A DNA stretch of 64,000 bases from Arenicola marina (lineage: Eukaryota > Annelida > Polychaeta > Arenicolidae): positions 42,673,798 to 42,737,797 of the forward strand of contig OZ025257.1 of the NCBI GenBank assembly GCA_964019135.1, in the 5' to 3' direction. The notes under the pieces were generated by a model. That model saw nothing but the letters and a program-made list of their open reading frames with translations, was not told the origin of the DNA and did not search any database. How positions within the stretch are numbered: the stretch's first letter is position 1; every line of letters starts with the position of its first letter. Of this stretch, positions 49,021 through 60,525 are shown in pieces. A program made the position numbers and the translations under genes.

Positions 49021-50760
49021 TGTGGTGGCCACACCAGCTATCACTGACCCCAGTGTGTCTTCCAGTCACCCCGTGATGTGGTGGCCACACCAGCTATCAG
49101 TGGCCCCAGTGTGCCTTCCAGTCACCACGTGATGTGGTGGCCACACCAGCTATCACTGACCCCAGTGTGTCTTCCAGTCACCCCGTGATGTGGTGGCCAC
49201 ACCAGCTATCACTGACCCCAGTGTGCCTTCCAGTCACCACGTGATGTGGTGGCCACACCAACTATCACTGACCCCAGTGTGCCTTCCAGTCACCCCGTGA
49301 TGTGGTGGCCACACCAACTATCACTGACCCCAGTGTGCCTTCCAGTCACCACGTGATGTGGTGGCCACACCAGCTATCACTGACCCCAGTGTGCCTTACA
49401 GTCACCACGTGATGTGATGGCCACACCAGCTATCACTGACCCCAGTGTGCCTTCCAGTCACCACGTGATGTGGTGGCCACACCAGCTATCACTGACCCAA
49501 GTGTGTCTTCCAGTCACCCCGTGATGTGGTGGCCACACCAGCTATCACTGACCCCAGTGTGCCTTCCAGTCACCACGTGATGTGGTGGCCACACCAACTA
49601 TCACTGACCCCAGTGTGCCTTCCAGTCACCCCGTGATGTGGTGGCCACACCAACTATCACTGACCCCAGTGTGCCTTCCAGTCACCACGTGATGTGGTGG
49701 CCACACCAGCTATCACTGACCCCAGTGTGTCCTCCAGTCACCCCGTGATGTGGTGGCCACACCAGCTATCACTGACCCCAGTGTGCCTTCCAGTCACCAC
49801 GTGATGTGGTGGCCACACCAGCTATCACTGACCCCAGTGTGCCTTCCAGTCACCACGTGATGTGGTGGCCACACCAGCTATCACTGACCCCAGTGTGTCT
49901 TCCAGTCACCACGTGATGTGGTGGCCACACCAGCTATCACTGACCCCAGTGTGCCTTCCAGTCACCACGTGATGTGGTGGCCACACCAGCTATCACTGAC
50001 CCCAGTGTGCCTTCCAGTCACCCCGTGATGTGGTGGCCACACCAGCTATCACTGACCACAGTGTGTCTTCCAGTCACCCCGTGATGTGGTGGCCACACCA
50101 GCTATCACTGACCCTAGTGTGCCTTCCAGTCACCACGTGATGTGGTGGCCACACCAGCTATCACTGACCCCAGTGTGCCTTCCAGTCACCCCGTGATGTG
50201 GTGGCCACACCAACTATCACTGACCCCAGTGTGCCTTCCAGTCACCCCGTGATGTGGTGGCCACACCAATTATCACTGACCCCAGTGTGCCTTCCAGTCA
50301 CCACGTGATGTGGTGGCCACACCAGCTATCAATGACCCCAGTGTGCCTTCCAGTCACCACGTGATGTGGTGGCCACACCAACTATCACTGACCCCAGTGT
50401 GCCTTCCAGTCACCCCGTGATGTGGTGGCCACACCAACTATCACTGACCCCAGTGTGCCTTCCAGTCACCACGTGATGTGGTGGCCACACCAGCTATCAC
50501 TGACCCCAGTGTGCCTTCCAGTCACCACGTGATGTGGTGGCCACACCAGCTATCACTGACCCCAGTGTGCCTTCCAGTCACCACGTGATGTGGTGGCCAC
50601 ACCAGCTATCACTGACCCCAGTGTGCCTTCCGGTCACCCTAGTGGCCACACCAGCTATCACTGACCCCAGTGTGCCTTCCAGTCACCCTAGTGGCCACAC
50701 CAGCTATCACTGACCCCAGTGTGCCTTCCAGTCACCCTAGTGGCCACACCAATGCACATA
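49021..50760. repeat. 56-bp satellite array (about 30 copies)
   Basis: The monomer is 56 bp: gtggccacaccagctatcac, tgaccccagtgtgcc, ttccagtcaccacgtgatgtg. It contains the palindrome gtggccac. The last three units lack the cacgtgatgtg part (shortened to ccctagtggcc). It ends about 25 bp before the second gap. Confidence 0.97.
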
Positions 50761-50778
50761 TCGTAACATTGACATTGT

Positions 50779-50978
50779 NNNNNNNNNNNNNNNNNNNNNN
50801 NNNNNNNNNNNNNNNNNNNNNNNNNNNNNNNNNNNNNNNNNNNNNNNNNNNNNNNNNNNNNNNNNNNNNNNNNNNNNNNNNNNNNNNNNNNNNNNNNNNN
50901 NNNNNNNNNNNNNNNNNNNNNNNNNNNNNNNNNNNNNNNNNNNNNNNNNNNNNNNNNNNNNNNNNNNNNNNNNNNNNN
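50779..50978. other. Assembly gap, 200 N
   Basis: There are exactly 200 N between two different arrays (56-bp on the left, 14-bp on the right), so the join is not verified by sequence. Confidence 1.
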
Positions 50979-51970
50979 GTGAATATCACCCAGTGAACAT
51001 CACCAAGTGAATATCACCCAGTGAATATCGCCCAGTGAACATCACCAAGTAAATATCAACCAGTGAATATCACCCAGTGAATATCACCCAGTGAATATCA
51101 CCCAGTGGATATCGCCCAGTGAATATCACCAAGTGAATATCACCCAGTTAATATCACCCAGTTAATATCACCCAGTTAATATCGCCCAGTAAATATCGCC
51201 CAGTGAATATCACCCAGTGAATATCACCAGTGAATATCACCCAGTTAATATCACCCAGTGAATATCACCCAGTGAATATCGCCCAGTGAATATCACCAAG
51301 TGAATATCACCAAGTGAATATCGCCCAGTGAATAACAAAGAGTGAATATCACCAAGTGAATATCACCCAGTTAATATCGCCCAGTGTATATCACCCAGTG
51401 CATATCACCAAGTGAATATCACCCAGTGAATATCACCAGTGAATATCACCCAGTTAATATCACCCAGTGAATATCACCCAGTGAATATCGCCCAGTGCAC
51501 ATCACCAAGTGAATATCACCCAGTGAATATCGCCCAGTGAATATCACCCAGTGAATATCACCCAGTGAATATCACCCAGTGAACATCACCAAGTGAATAT
51601 CACCCAGTGAATATCGCCCAGTGAACATCACCAAGTAAATATCAACCAGTGAATATCACCCAGTGAATATCACCCAGTGAATATCACCCAGTGGATGTCG
51701 CCCAGTGAATATCACCAAGTGAATATCACCCAGTTAATATCACCCAGTTAATATCACCCAGTTAATATCGCCCAGTGAATATCACCCAGTTAATATCACC
51801 CAGTGAATATCACCCAGTGAATATCGCCCAGTGAATATCACCAAGTGAATATCACCCAGTGAATATCGCCCAGTGAATATCACCAAGTGAATATCACCAA
51901 GTGAATAACAAACAGTGAATATCACCCAGTGAATATCACCAAGTGAATATCACCCAGTGAATATCGCCCA
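50979..51970. repeat. 14-bp minisatellite (about 71 copies)
   Basis: The monomer is gtgaatatcaccca with gcc, aac, aag and ttaat variants. The block starting at the gap edge (about 50979-51180) recurs near 51570-51775 in the same variant order, so a block of roughly 0.6 kb has been duplicated. Confidence 0.96.
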
Positions 51971-52338
51971 GTGAACATCGCCTAGCGATACCACTATTAT
52001 TATCCAGATTATAATTAAGTATTTGTTGCCCACGCGGCAGTCCCTGTATATTATGATTGATCTTCATAGGAGGTAAACAGATGTATCGGGAAAATGGCCG
52101 TCAGGAGTTGCAATGTTATCGTGACAGCCAGATCCCAAGTATCAAGTAAAATTTACTAAACAATATGATATCTGTATGCAGATCCAAATCGGTCCATAGA
52201 AGCCCAGGTTAATTAAGGTATCACTAAAACTCATTGCCAAGTAACCTTCACTCGATCACTCACCGTGAGCTGTTCACATGTCAGCGGCCTCACATCATGG
52301 CAACATAATATATAAAGCACTTTTTACTTACTTTTTAG
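51971..52338. other. Unique A/T-rich spacer
   Basis: No tandem or element structure was seen. It ends in a pyrimidine-rich tract that forms the acceptor context of the candidate exon at 52339. Confidence 0.4.
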
Positions 52339-52495
52339 AAAGCTGGCAGAATGTATGCGGATGTCGCGAAGACAACGTTCTGAGATTCTCGTAAAGACGA
52401 CGGTAACAGGGAAGGAGCCTAAAGTAACATTGAGGAATCCATTCAAGGAGCCATTGACGTGGAAGTCCCGGCGAGAAGCGAGTCCGCAGAGATGA
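52339..52495 (+). CDS. Candidate exon of unknown gene (weak)
   Basis: A pyrimidine-rich acceptor (ctttttacttactttttag) precedes a 51-codon open frame beginning KLAECMRMSRRQRSEILVKT and continuing VTGKEPKVTLRNPFKEPLTW, up to TGA at 52493-52495. The segment TVTGKEPKVTLRNPFKEPLT has the look of a beta-strand domain, perhaps like the Ig/ASH domains of flagellar proteins, but I cannot confirm any family. No clear GT donor sits at its end; GAC/GTGGAA near 52458 is possible. It may be chance. Confidence 0.25.
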
Positions 52496-54043
52496 GACGT
52501 GCAAGCTGCGGATCGAGATAGGAGGGTATGGAGTTCATCGACTGGGCCATTGATGGAGTGACTGCCGCTCAGTCTGTGTATCGGTCTGCCTGTGTGTCTG
52601 TCGGTGGGCCAGATGGCGAGCACGCCCAGCAGATCGTGGCGGCCGGGGAGTCGCTGGTCGGGAGAAGGAAACCCGTGAGGACGTATTCGTGCCGGGGGTG
52701 GCCGCCGGAATGTGACTGTAACCGCGGCCTCGGCAGGCAGCGGTAGCCAAGACGTGGCCAAAGCTCCCGGCGCACTTACAGGACGTTTCCTGGATGAGAC
52801 CGCGGGGATCACCGCAGATGTATCTGAACAGCGCCGCGCCACGCGCCTCCTGGCGTGTTTTGCAGGACGCGTTGTGGACGCAACCACGCGGGCTGAGGCG
52901 GTTGAATCCCGATGATAGTCTCGTTAGAGGGCCACACCATGTTTGTCCCCAATTAGGCGCGGCTGTAGCCCCACTGGCCGCCTCGTGGCACAGGTCTAAT
53001 GAGGGTCTGGCCAGTTTTTATCAAGGTGGGACGGCCGGCCGCCCGGGGGAGGAAGTGGGGGGGTGGCGGGGGCGGAGGGAGGGAGGGGGGGAGGCGCCAG
53101 TGGGACCCCTACGGCCTCTGCCCTCGCCGCCACCGCCAAACCGATTCGCCACCACCTGCAATGTTTTTCAGTGTGGCTGTACACGGCGCTATCCAAACAC
53201 AATGCCAACCAGACGGAGCGGCCGATCCAGTAGCCGTAGATCAACCGGGAATGCGCCTGAACGGAGGAACGGAGGGAAGCCGAGATGTTGTCTGCATGTC
53301 AGGATGGGAAGGTTCTCTGTCGAGGTCTTTATCACATGGCTGCCATCTCCGCCTCTCTTACACATGGCACTGGAAGGGTCCGGATCCCCTGCCCCCCCTC
53401 CCCCCTCTGCCCCCTTTTGTGGAAGAATGCCGTTTTTCAATGTAAAAGCCATCTGAGTCATGGACCCCCCCCCCCACTTTTTGAGGAAGAACGCTATCTG
53501 AAGCGGCGTGGACTTCCCACTCCGGTCGTCCAAAAATTGGCATTCGCAAGTTTCAGTGGACCCCCCCCCCCCCCCTTCTAAATTCCTGGATCCGCACCTG
53601 CACTGCTGCGTGTCCTTTTTAATATCTTTTTGTTTTTGTCTCACCACTATCATGTCGGTGTTGGTATTTATATACGATACGCTTAGCGTCGGCCTCTATG
53701 CTGCCTCTTCTGTGCTGTACAACGAACGGCGGAGAGGCAAGTGCACAAAGCACTGCGTGGTTTAGTCTTTTAAAACGCCGACTGGGCTATTCGCATTCTG
53801 ACACAATCGACACCAGCTACGTCAACAGTGCGGGGTGCTCGCCAGGTCCGGGGCGAGCGGTGTGGGGAGGGAGGCAGCCAGGTCCCGGGCGAGCGGTGGG
53901 GGGGGGGGGGGCAGCCACCCCCCACAGGACTCAAACCGAAGCACGTTCCGTCACCATGGATCGACTGCGCCCTGTTTACTCCCCATTATAGCGTTCTCCA
54001 TGACAACCCGTGCCAGCAGTCGCATTATTGCGAGACCCTACTT
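52496..54043. other. Unique spacer; degenerate poly-C/ggatcc repeat at 53380-53600
   Basis: Open frames at 52496-52915 are on both strands with no recognised domain. G-rich at 53040-53095. At 53380-53600 two imperfect copies of a block with a poly-C run, tttttgaggaagaacgc and tggaccccc lie between ggatcc motifs. This is probably an old dispersed element whose ends I cannot define. Confidence 0.45.
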
Positions 54044-54259
54044 CTTTAAAATTGGGGGGCCTCCCTGGTGTAGTGGTTAGCGCACTAGACCGCAGATCAA
54101 TAGGTCCTGGGTTCGAATCCGGGCTCGGGCACCTAATCTGGGGCATGTTTCATTCCTTCATCCTTCATCGTCTCGGGAGGTTCCTTGGCCCAATTTAGCC
54201 TGTATGTGCACAAAAGTGGCCTAAAACACCAACATTCCATTCCATTCCTTTAAAATTGG
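54044..54259 (+). mobile_element. tRNA-derived SINE, family A, with perfect 12-bp target duplication
   Basis: The body is 54056-54247. Its head has A box TGGTGTAGTGGTTAGCGC and B box GGTTCGAATCC. A family-specific part follows (GGGCACCTAATCTGGGGCAT, TTCATCGTCTCGGGAGG), then a tail ending in cattccattccattcc. The 12 bases ctttaaaattgg flank it exactly (54044-54055 and 54248-54259). Clean boxes and a perfect duplication suggest a fairly recent insertion. It is not a tRNA gene: the head does not fold as a full cloverleaf with acceptor pairing, and the tail is retroposon-like. Confidence 0.9.
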
Positions 54260-54561
54260 CAGTGATTTCGTTGATTCTTTTCATATATATGTTCATAATA
54301 ATGCAAACTGTAAATCAGAGACAAAGTTTGAAGAGAAATTAGCTTCATTTTTGTGTTCATTGTGACATATGTATTAAATTACATTTATGGAAATAATTTA
54401 AAATATTTTAATTTCATGATCCTCGTTGCTAGTTGGCACTGAATGTCGTCGACGGTTCCGTGGTGGTGTGGTTTGATAGTACTTGGTCTGCACATACATA
54501 GCACACAGATTACCCATACTTTGCAACAGTAACAACTCCAATATGTTCACGATATAAGTGC

Positions 54562-55135
54562 AGAAAGGTGTTTAAAAGTGAAACCTTACGTATGTTATGT
54601 TATACTATAGTTTTATATTTCCATATCTTTCGTATGTTATCGAATTATGGGGAGCTGCATTTGAATCCTATGTTAAGCCATTGAATACTCTGCAGAAAAG
54701 AGCTATCAGAATCTTATATGGTGCTCCTAAACTTGCTCATACTAAACCACTTTTTGTCTCCAATAATCTTCTACCCTTAGCCTCCCTGTATGAATATAAG
54801 ATGTTAATTTTTATGTACAGGCAATACCATGAGATACATCCAGAAATTATAAAGAAAATGTTTGTCCGAAACCAAGATGTTCATAAGTATGCAACAAGAG
54901 CGTCCAATAACCTACGAGCGCCACAATATAGAAATAATTGTATGAAGATGTCAGTTAGAAATATGGGAACGCGTGTATTTAATAAGTGGTTTACCAGGCT
55001 TAACTTTCTATGCTCTATACATGTTCTTAAGAGAACGGGAAAAAGTATGTTGTTAAAAGAAATTACCTAACAATATCTGAGTGATTAAACAGTTATTTTG
55101 TGTACGGCATTATTATGAAAAAATCTGTTTAATTT

Positions 55136-55173
<38 letters not shown>

Positions 55174-55330
55174 TTTTTTGTTTTTTTGGTTTTTTTTGGG
55201 GGGGGGGGTAATCATTTTGTTCTTTTTGTTTCTTTTGCACGAGCATATAAGCACCGCTTCAGCTCTGTTTGCACATGAAGATGTAATGTACATGTTTTTT
55301 AGATGCAATAAACCTATTATTATATTTAAA
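54562..55330 (+). mobile_element. LINE 3' end (CR1/L2-like), 5'-truncated
   Basis: The frame 54597-55070 encodes the segment after the reverse transcriptase core: LYYSFIFPYLSYVIELWGAA, LQKRAIRILYGAP, YKMLIFMYRQYHEIHPE, YATRASNNLRAP, then stop TAA. An adjoining frame upstream (KSETLRML, 54577-54599) continues the match, separated by a small tatgt duplication that shifts the frame. The 3' UTR contains (ta)n, poly-T, a G tract and ends with aataaacctattattatatt, a typical LINE terminus. No endonuclease or catalytic RT core is present. Confidence 0.85.
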
Positions 55331-55721
55331 TCGTCGCCTCGCTCTTAACGTTCAGCGGCGTAGTTTATTCATTGATCGCAGACCATACCTTTGAAGCTAT
55401 GTGTTGGTACCACGATTAGCAATGAAGGGTGAGCCACGCGGAGGGGAAAGAAGGATCCTGCCATTAGTATTCCAAGCCGACACGAATAGACCATGAGGTA
55501 TAAAATGAAATTGCACTTGCGCGAATATCTGTGGCCTCCTCCCGTTGACCGTCCTGGGCGGTTGACAAAGGATTCGATGGGAGTGATACAGGCTGGAGCC
55601 TAGTCGTGACCTATGACCCCCCGGTGGTCACATGCAAACATAAAGACGCCACCACCCCCCTTCCAACCCGCTAACGCCCACGGTATATCACCGCTGCGGT
55701 AACACTAACTCGCCTGCCAGT
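55331..55721. other. Unique spacer, no gene seen
   Basis: Mixed composition. No open frame, element end or repeat that I can support. Confidence 0.4.
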
Positions 55722-56012
55722 CTGGGCGGAACAAGGTCTGGGCGAGACAGGGTCTGGGCGGGACAAGGTCTGGGGACATGGTCTGGGCGGGACAGGGTCA
55801 GGGTGGGACAGGGTCTGGGCAGAACAGGGTCTGGGTGGGACAGGGTCTAGGCGGAACAGGTCTGGGTGGGACACGGTCTGGGCGGGACAGGGCCATGGGC
55901 AGGACAAAGTCTGGATGGAACAGGGCCTGGGCGGGACAGGGTCTGGGCGAGACAGGGTCTAGGTGGGACAGGGTCTGGGCGGGACAGGGTCTGGGTGGGA
56001 CAGGGTCTGTGA
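55722..56012. repeat. 16-bp G-rich minisatellite (about 18 copies)
   Basis: The unit is ggtctgggcgggacag, with t/c and a/g variants and a few shortened units. Confidence 0.92.
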
Positions 56013-57590
56013 AGGAATAATGTTGGAATAATAATAAGCAATATGATATCAGGACAATGGTGTCAAGTCAAGAGACTTGTCGTGGGAGTTGTGTGCAGGC
56101 ATGCGACAACAGGTCGCCGTAGTGTTAACCAAGAGGTGCAGGGGAATGGATATCTCCATTAGGGCAGACTTAAAGACAATACATTTATAAAATGTCGGAT
56201 TCACTGGCTGTCGCCACTGCTGAAAAGCTATGTACTGCTACATAACTTGTTCACTACTCAGGCAATAACATGTAGATGGTGACAGATAGCGAGCCGTTAA
56301 GTTGCCACTCTGTCCCACTAACATGATACTGATGGGCACAGTAACTGACTGAGAACTGGCGTGACTCCCTCAGCTGAATCAGCAGCCTGCCATCACGGAA
56401 CCACTCCACCCACCTCCACCCCCTCACCCACCTCGTGACTGACACAGTTGTAAAAGGCAAGTAAAGCTGGCCGGTCGTTAGACTAAGTGGAGGGATACCC
56501 TTGGTAAAAGGCCGGGCTGGGGCACACGACTGTGCTGGGTTCGGTCGGGCGGCCAATCACTCTGGTGGTGGGGGAAGGGGACACGATGGCGGGGGCTGGT
56601 GGGGGGGGGGGGGGGGGGGGTGTCGGAGAGGTTCACAAGTGGCCCGGACCCTCACATTGTGATTACGATCAGGTTGTCGCTCCTAAGGTATGGTCTCCGT
56701 GGTCGCCATAAAGTGTTCCCCGGAGATGTCATTCTATTGTAGCCAGGATGGGGCCTGTCATTGGCCCCTCCACTCCCCCGCCCCCTCCCCCCCAGCTGAC
56801 CGATGCCCCAGTCTTACGGCCTCCACGCCCCACTACCTCGTGCTCCGAGCAGGGGACACTGACGTGACCCCCTACCCACCCCACCCGTCACCTCTCCTCA
56901 TCTTCTTTCTCGGCTCATTATACAGCACCACTATCTGCACAAAATAAGCTAAAAGAAGAAAGACGGATCTAATGACAACATTCTAGACCCATCGCCGACC
57001 TTTGCCATCCGTACTTCCTCGCCTTACCACTCGCTTTAGACTCACCCTACCCCACTCCCCCAACACCTACCCCAACCCACGGTGCCCCCCGCCCCCGTGC
57101 AGTCGGCTATTCTATCCGCTCTGCCTCTCATAACGAGGCTGACCTCGTACCAGCGGCCTGACTGGGAAATGTCAGCAGATCTCCAGGGGAGCCACTAGAG
57201 GGCGACACCAGTGCCGGACAGCGGGAATAAAGACGATGGACGGGCGTCAAGGGAACAATTGCAATTAACAGATGGAGGTCACGTGATCCGTCACGGCTCT
57301 CTAGGAGCTGACGACCTCCACGTGAAGGTGACCTTGACCATGATCTTGGCGATGGCTTTGGCAAGACAATGATAGTGCCACATGGATTTTTTTGCTGCTC
57401 CTCGTAACTGTATTTCGCGTGCATAGGAGTGTGAATGGATACATTTTAGTCCACGATATTTTTTTCTTATTTTTTCATACAAAAAGAGCAATAGACCCAC
57501 AAAAACATGGCATTATTCACTTAGAGTCTGATAGTGGTCTCCATTTCTTATAAAACATATCAGTACTAAGATTCAGTTTCCTTTCTACAG
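56013..57590. other. Unique spacer, no gene recognised
   Basis: A minus-strand open frame of 100 codons at 56254-56556 is unrecognised. Poly-G lies at 56602-56622 and C-rich stretches at 56770-56800 and 57050-57100. The 16-mer ggtcacgtgatccgtc at about 57278 also occurs near 33286. Confidence 0.4.
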
Positions 57591-57878
57591 CATTATTTTT
57601 GATTGGTTTGGTTTGGTTGGTTATTCAGGACGCTTTAACCACTTTTGGTCATATCGCGTCAATGGGAGAAGGAAGGGAGAGTGGAGCCATGTATCCGGGG
57701 GTAACCCCCTATTCTTTACGAAGAAAGACATAGGATCTTTATCCTGCGACCACACAGACATGGCCACAGCAGGGCTCGAACCACCGACCCACGTGCCGTT
57801 AGGCTCTCGGGTGACTAGAATACTCAATGCGAGCGCTCTAGCCCACTGAGCTATCGGGCCGGCCCCCATTCTTTTTAG
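57591..57878 (-). mobile_element. tRNA-derived SINE, family B
   Basis: The body is 57603-57866. The reverse strand begins GGGGGCCGGCCCGATAGCTC, with A box TAGCTCAGTGGGCTAGAGCG and B box GGTTCGAGCCC. An unrelated middle follows (GACCAAAAGTGGTTAAAGCG, TCCTGAATAACC), then a tail of ccaaaccaaaccaatc. Flanking cattatttttga and cattctttttag look like a diverged target duplication. It differs from family A beyond the tRNA head. Confidence 0.85.
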
Positions 57879-57879
57879 G

Positions 57880-58292
57880 CCTATAGTAATGATTGATACA
57901 GTTTTTCACACCCTGAAAAACTCAAACCGTGTTTGACCACTTGAAATAATACATGTATATAATTTTTTTAACAAGTACAGTCAAATTATTATTAAATTGG
58001 CTATGTGGGGACAAATCTATTCCAGACAGGCTTGCTCTCGGTGTAAAACGGGTACATGTGGTCTGGGCTGATGCAGACTCTAGCCAACGTTCATGCCATA
58101 TGGGTCTCACAGATGGGCATTCAAAAAGAAGGTGCTCAATTGTTTCTGACGAAAGTGAGCAGAAAACACACATCTCAATATACATACATCACAAAAAATA
58201 GGCCATGATCCGAAGGTAAACGTTAATTCTTCCTTAAACTCTTTAGAAATTGTTCGGATTTGAAGTATTTGGGATGTCTGTTTAGCATTCAT
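57880..58292 (-). mobile_element. LINE 3' fragment with zf-RVT-like motif (L1/Tx1-like)
   Basis: Minus-strand frame 58185-57922 reads MCVFCSLSSETIEHLLFECP, then VRPIWHERW. This is the C-x2-C ... H-x4-C pattern with a following tryptophan seen at the C-terminus of L1/Tx1-type LINEs. A neighbouring frame 58292-58107 (LQIRTISKEFKEELTF) probably continues it upstream with a frame break. The family B SINE lies immediately beyond its 3' end. Confidence 0.6.
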
Positions 58293-58957
58293 TCTAATTA
58301 ATCAAAATGGACTGAATTTGTCCGGTACGGTACCAATAGCCCCTTAAACGCTAACCATGATGTGTTTGATGCCAAACTGCGAATATATCTTTGCTAAGAT
58401 TCATTTTCAATTTTCGCGTATGAAGGATAATTCTGATGGTTAAAGCAATATACTTACATGCGCCATCTTAGATTTTTTTACATTTTAGAATCAAGACTAA
58501 AAGTATTACAAAAAATATGATGCATATGTTTTATATCTCTTTGAGTCTGTAAAACAAACATTTCAACAGGGTACATATTTATTTTTATCGCGCGCGGACG
58601 TGATAGCGAGCCGCGGTCGACATCACACACACAAAATACCGAACGGCGAACAGGCGCGCAGGGATATAAAGCCGGCCACCAACCTCTGCTCCGGTAACCA
58701 AATTGCTTCTCTCCTGATAGCCCACAGGCTTTTAGGATTTAAATTCAAGACAGAATGTACTTATTTGACATGGAGAAGACGTTGGTAATACAAAAAATTA
58801 CGGAATATATTGCTTTAAATTTGACGTGGGGCAGAGGGACTATAGCTTAAAGCAGAAAGCCCTCTGCCGGGAGATCGGATAAATTGCTGCATGAGGAACT
58901 ACAAAGCAGCTTTCGCGGCGAAAAGTAAGAGCCAATCTTGCTGTTCGTCCTACTGAG
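58293..58957. other. Unique spacer, A/T-rich then CpG-containing
   Basis: A/T-rich at 58293-58590, perhaps more of the LINE, then GC-richer with CpGs at 58590-58700. No gene was recognised. Confidence 0.4.
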
Positions 58958-60525
58958 CATGGTGGTCAGGCATGGGGGTCAGGCATGGGGGTCAGGCATG
59001 GGGGTCAGGCATGGGGGTTGGCATAGGGGTCAGGCATGGGGGTCAGACATGGGGGTCAAGCATGGGGGTCAGCATGGGGATCAGCATGCGGGTCAGGCAT
59101 GGGGGTCAGGAATGGGGATCAGCATGCGGGTCAGGCATGGGGGTCAGGCATGGGGGTTAGCATGGGGGTCAGGCATGGGGGTCAGGCATGGGGGTCAGGC
59201 ATGGGGGTCAGGCATGGGGGTCAGCATGCGGGTCAGGCATGCGGGTGAGGCATGGGGGTGAGGCATGGGGGTGAGGCATGGGGGTTAGCATGGGGGTGAG
59301 GCATGGGGGTCAGACATGGGGGTCAAGCATGGGGGTCAGGCATGGGGTCAGGCATGGGGGTCAGGCATGGGGGTCAGGCATGGGGGTCAGCATGGGGATC
59401 AGCATGCGGGTCAGGCATGGGGGTCAGGCATGGGGGTTAGCATGGGGGTCAGGCATGGGGGTCAGACATGGGGGTCAGGCATGGGGGTCAGGCATGCGGG
59501 TGAGGCATGGGGGTGAGGCATGGGGGTGAGGCATGGGGGTGACCAATGGGGGTGAGGCATGGGGTCAGGCATGGGAGTCAGGCATGAGGGTGAGGCATGA
59601 GGGTCAGGCATGGGGGTCAGGCATGGGGTCAGGCATGGGGGTCAGGCATGGGGGTCAGGCATGGGGGTCAGCATAGGGATCAGCATGCGGGTCAGGCATG
59701 GGGGTCAGGCATGGGGGTTAGCATGGGGGTCAGGCATGGGGGTCAGACATGGGGGTCAGACATGGGGGTCAGGCATGGGGGTCAGGCATGGGGGTCAGGC
59801 ATGGGAGTCAGGCATGGGGGTCAGACATGGGGGTCAGGCATGGGGTCAGGCATGGGGGTCAGGCATGGGGGTCAGGCATGGGGGTCAGGCATGGGGGTTA
59901 GCATGGGGGTCAGGCATGGGGGTCAGACATGGGGGTCAGGCATGGGGGTCAGGCATGGGGTCAGGCATGGGGGTCAGGCATGGGAGTCAGGCATGGGGGT
60001 CAGCGTGGGGATCAGCATGCGGGTCAGGCATGGGGGTCAGGCATGGGGGTTAGCATGGGGGTCAGGCATGGGGGTCAGACATGGGGGTCAGGCATGGGGG
60101 TCAGGCATGGGGGTCAGGCATGGGGGTCAGGCATATGGGGTCAGGCATGGGGGTCAGGCATAGGGGTCAGGCATGGGGAGTCAGCATGGGGGTCAGCATG
60201 GGGGTCAGGCATAGGGGTCAGCATGGGGGTCAGGCATGGGGGTCAGGCATGGGGGTCAGGCATAGGGGTCAGGCATGGGAGTCAGCATGGGGGTCAGCAT
60301 GGGGGTCAGGCATAGGGGTCAGCATGGGGGTCAGGCATGGGGGTCAGGCATTGGGGTCAGCATGGGGGTCAGGCATGGGGTCAGGCATGGGGGTCAGGCA
60401 TGGGGGTCAGGCATAGGGGTCAGCATGGGGGTCAGCATGGGGGTCAGGCATGGGGGTCAGGCATGGGGGTCAGGCATAGGGGTCAGGCATGGGGAGTCAG
60501 CATGGGGGCCAGCATGGGGGTTGTC
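58958..60525. repeat. 13-bp minisatellite (about 115 copies)
   Basis: The monomer is catgggggtcagg, with shorter tcagcatg units and gag, gac, ata variants. Length variants of 11-13 bp shift the frame. Gly/His/Met-rich open frames of 60-190 codons are translated repeat. Confidence 0.97.

Noticed and set aside
52324-52887. 187-codon minus-strand frame as a gene
   Set aside because: Its composition is Arg/Ser/Pro-rich with no recognised domain, and overlapping frames are open on the other strand. The plus-strand candidate exon within it is the better, though weak, call.
54056-54130. Functional tRNA gene
   Set aside because: The A and B boxes belong to a SINE head: a retroposon tail and a 12-bp target duplication follow, and a related diverged copy exists at 28474-28645.
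56254-56556. 100-codon minus-strand frame as a small gene
   Set aside because: No recognised motif, no clear splice sites and no tandem or element context. It is compatible with a chance open frame.
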